From NCBI GenBank assembly GCA_012799545.1, contig JAAZLA010000084.1, positions 1 to 7,102 of the forward strand: a DNA stretch of 7,102 nucleotides, given 5' to 3'. Numbering within the stretch: position 1 is the first letter of the stretch; each line of letters opens with the position of its first letter. The stretch comes from Treponema sp. (GTDB lineage: Bacteria; Spirochaetota; Spirochaetia; Treponematales; Treponemataceae). Shown here in pieces: positions 5,299-7,102 of the stretch. The translations under genes were made by a program, and so were the position numbers. Below the pieces are notes generated by a model that was given only the letters and a program-made list of their open reading frames with translations, was not told the DNA's origin and ran no database searches.

Positions 5299-6585
5299 AT
5301 GATTCAATGCGATTGTCTGATAATAGGTTCTGGCCCCGCTGGTTTAGGAGCCGCTTTTTCCCTTTTAGAACAAAAGCCACAGCTAAAAATAATTTTGCTC
5401 GAGAGTCTTCCCATTTCCTGTGGCGGTCTTCGAAATGATTGCAAAATGAACTTCACCTTTCCTGTTGGATTTCCCCTTGAATACTGGACAAAACAAAGCG
5501 CAAAACCCTATCTTGAAAGAATAGAAAACTTTCTCAATCCTCATATTCTACAAAAAGACAATTTAGAAAAATACACCAGACGCAGTGAAAAAATAGGTGT
5601 GCAATTACTCAACATTCGACAATCACACCTTGGAACTGACGGTGGCATCCGTCTGATAAAAGAGCTTACTTCAAAACTCACAGAAATGGGTGTAGAACTC
5701 TCTTTTGGAGAAACACTTTTATCGGCAAATGAAAAAGAACATCGCGCGATAACAGATAAACGCGAAATTCAATACAAGCACCTCATAGTTGCACCTGGAC
5801 GCCATGGATTTGATTTTTTAAGAAAGTTCATGGAACAGTTAAACATACAGTACAAAGATAATAGCATTGATGTGGGAATCCGCCTTGAAACAAAAAAAGA
5901 ACACTACCCTATTGTTGAAGATTATTATGATCCAAAATTTTTATTCCCAGAGCGTACAAGAACCTTTTGCACCAACTCTGGTTCAGCTCACGTTGTTCAA
6001 GAAAAATATACATCAAGCAAGGGTGAAACATACTATTCTGTAAACGGGCATGCTTTTTCCAACGCAAAAGAACCAAACGGACTCGTAAACTTTGCTGTTT
6101 TGAGATCTGTCTCATTTACCGAGCCAATCGCATCTGGACAAGACTATGCAGAATACCTCGGCGCCCTTGCAATGCATACCGGCGGTGGCAATCCTATTAT
6201 GCAGCGTATTGGGGATTTTCGCATGCGCATACGTAGCACGAGAGAAAGCCTCAATCAAGACCTCTACGACTTTGAACCAACCTTAAAATCGGCTACTCCT
6301 GGCGATATTGCTTTGGCTATGCCCTCAAAGTTTCTCGACTCCATTTGGCGTGCTCTCAAAAAACTTGACACTATTATTCCAGGGCTCTTACATCCGAGCA
6401 CAATAATGTACTACCCCGAGATTAAACTCTATGCCAATAAGCCTGTGTTTAAGGATGACTATTTTATGTCAGCGGAAGATATCTATCTCATCGGCGATGG
6501 AGCTGGCACATCGCGAGGCATTACTGGGGCATGGGCTTCAGGAATGAGGGCTGCAGATGGGATCTTAAGGAAAATCGACGTATGA
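5299..6585 (+). CDS. FAD-dependent dehydrogenase, COG2509-like
   Basis: This 428-residue flavoprotein has an N-terminal dinucleotide-binding fold, CLIIGSGPAGLGAA (6-19), with GxGxxG at 10-15. A strand ending in E35 may contact the FAD ribose. Family features follow: HLIVAPGRHG (161-170), DVGIRLE (191-197), RTFC (221-224), the VNGHAFS segment (248-254), QRIGDFR (302-308), and the C-terminal FAD loop YLIGDGAGTSRGITGAWASG (396-415). The pattern fits uncharacterised COG2509-type dehydrogenases. After RTFC it has TNSGS where I recall CPGG in many relatives. Substrate and electron partner are unknown; it is probably cytosolic, with no signal or membrane segment. The start is fixed by the Rossmann strand beginning at residue 4, and there is no SD. 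Its stop overlaps the rsmD start by 4 bp, so the two are co-transcribed and probably translationally coupled. Confidence 0.87.
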   Translation: MIQCDCLIIGSGPAGLGAAFSLLEQKPQLKIILLESLPISCGGLRNDCKMNFTFPVGFPLEYWTKQSAKPYLERIENFLNPHILQKDNLEKYTRRSEKIGVQLLNIRQSHLGTDGGIRLIKELTSKLTEMGVELSFGETLLSANEKEHRAITDKREIQYKHLIVAPGRHGFDFLRKFMEQLNIQYKDNSIDVGIRLETKKEHYPIVEDYYDPKFLFPERTRTFCTNSGSAHVVQEKYTSSKGETYYSVNGHAFSNAKEPNGLVNFAVLRSVSFTEPIASGQDYAEYLGALAMHTGGGNPIMQRIGDFRMRIRSTRESLNQDLYDFEPTLKSATPGDIALAMPSKFLDSIWRALKKLDTIIPGLLHPSTIMYYPEIKLYANKPVFKDDYFMSAEDIYLIGDGAGTSRGITGAWASGMRAADGILRKIDV

Positions 6586-7102
6586 GAATAACAGGTGGAG
6601 TTTTAAGAGGTCGAAAAATTGACTGTCCTGCAGGTATTATACGCCCGGCAATGGATAAAATGAAAGAATCAGTTTTTTCAATACTTGGAGACATTGAAGA
6701 GCATTCTTTTTTGGACCTTTTTTCAGGTTCAGGAAGCATTGCACTTGAAGCATCTTCACGCGGAGCAAACCCAGTCGTCTTAGTCGAAAAAGATAAAATA
6801 AAATTTAACACTATCAAAAAAAACATTCAAATAGCGCCCAAACCTATTGCATACAAGTGCATCTCCGCTGAGCTTTTTTTAAAACGGAACAAAACTCAAT
6901 TCGATATCGTTTTTTGTGACCCACCCTTCCCATACAAATTTCACAAAGAGCTTATAGCACTTTGTTCCGATTTTTCTGTTATTCATGAAAATGGACTTGT
7001 TATCTTACATAGACCGAGCGAAGTTTTTATACCAGATACAATACAAAACCTAAAAAGAAAAGATCAAAGAACATTTGGACGCTCTGTAGTAGATTTTTTT
7101 AG
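6582..7102 (+). CDS. rsmD: 16S rRNA (guanine966-N2)-methyltransferase RsmD, 3' end cut by window
   Basis: RsmD uses S-adenosylmethionine to methylate N2 of G966 in 16S rRNA during 30S assembly. The frame is open to the window edge, giving 173 codons plus two bases. It begins MRITGGVLRGRKI, typical of the family. RPAMDKMKESVFSIL (21-35) corresponds to the RPTxDKxxE segment. FLDLFSGSGSIALEASSRGA (43-62) is the SAM-binding motif I, VLVEKD (66-71) holds an acidic residue of motif II, and DIVFCDPPFPY (108-118) has the catalytic DPPF. The end, FGRSVVDFF, resembles the usual C-terminal strand, so only a few residues are missing. The ATG lies in an ATGA overlap with the preceding stop, with AAGGA about 10 nt upstream. 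The pairing with a flavoprotein gene has no obvious biochemical reason. Confidence 0.94.
   Translation, partial: MRITGGVLRGRKIDCPAGIIRPAMDKMKESVFSILGDIEEHSFLDLFSGSGSIALEASSRGANPVVLVEKDKIKFNTIKKNIQIAPKPIAYKCISAELFLKRNKTQFDIVFCDPPFPYKFHKELIALCSDFSVIHENGLVILHRPSEVFIPDTIQNLKRKDQRTFGRSVVDFF

Noticed and set aside
6521..6826. Minus-strand open frame of 101 codons
   Set aside because: It is antisense to the end of the FAD gene and the first half of rsmD, both clearly coding on the plus strand.
1..7102. Mobile element, CRISPR array, tRNA or defence system
   Set aside because: I found no repeats in array form, transposase-like frames, tRNA-like folds or unexplained gaps over 300 bases; all long stretches are accounted for by housekeeping-type genes.

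Overview
The window looks like chromosomal core-genome DNA from a low-G+C spirochaete, most likely a Treponema or close relative. Base composition is AT-rich by eye. The lineage call is inference from overall protein flavour, from the S18 and L9 variants, and from the rpsF-ssb-rpsR-rplI-dnaB order I associate with treponemes. No database search was possible.

Left part (1-2002, + strand): a 33-codon tail of a membrane protein runs off the left edge; it resembles the C-terminal helix of a site-2 protease (RseP). Sixteen bases later comes a GTG-started gene for a 628-residue exported beta-propeller protein with WD40-like repeats. Its function is unknown.

Centre (2010-5161, - strand): one compact operon read right to left, rpsF (S6), ssb, rpsR (S18), rplI (L9), dnaB. 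It joins three ribosomal proteins to two replication-fork proteins, SSB and the replicative helicase. Every gene has a visible Shine-Dalgarno (SD) sequence. A promoter (TTGACT, 17 bp, TACTAT with an extended TG) lies about 50 nt upstream of rpsF. The leader between can fold so that the rpsF SD is paired, a plausible site for feedback control. S18 is the four-ligand (CxxC...CxxH) zinc type with a long N-terminus, and L9 has a 44-residue acidic tail. dnaB ends 7 bp from the end of the convergent propeller gene.

Right part (5264-7102, + strand): a divergent promoter lies back-to-back with the rpsF promoter. It drives a COG2509-like FAD-dependent dehydrogenase whose ATG is exactly where transcription should begin, so the mRNA is probably leaderless. 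This gene overlaps by 4 bp (ATGA) with rsmD, the 16S rRNA guanine-N2 methyltransferase, which is cut by the window edge within a few codons of its expected end.

I see no mobile element, CRISPR array, tRNA or rRNA, and no sign of a novel multi-gene system. The most interesting signals are regulatory: the leaderless FAD gene, the foldable rpsF leader, and inverted repeats in the two longer gaps of the operon.
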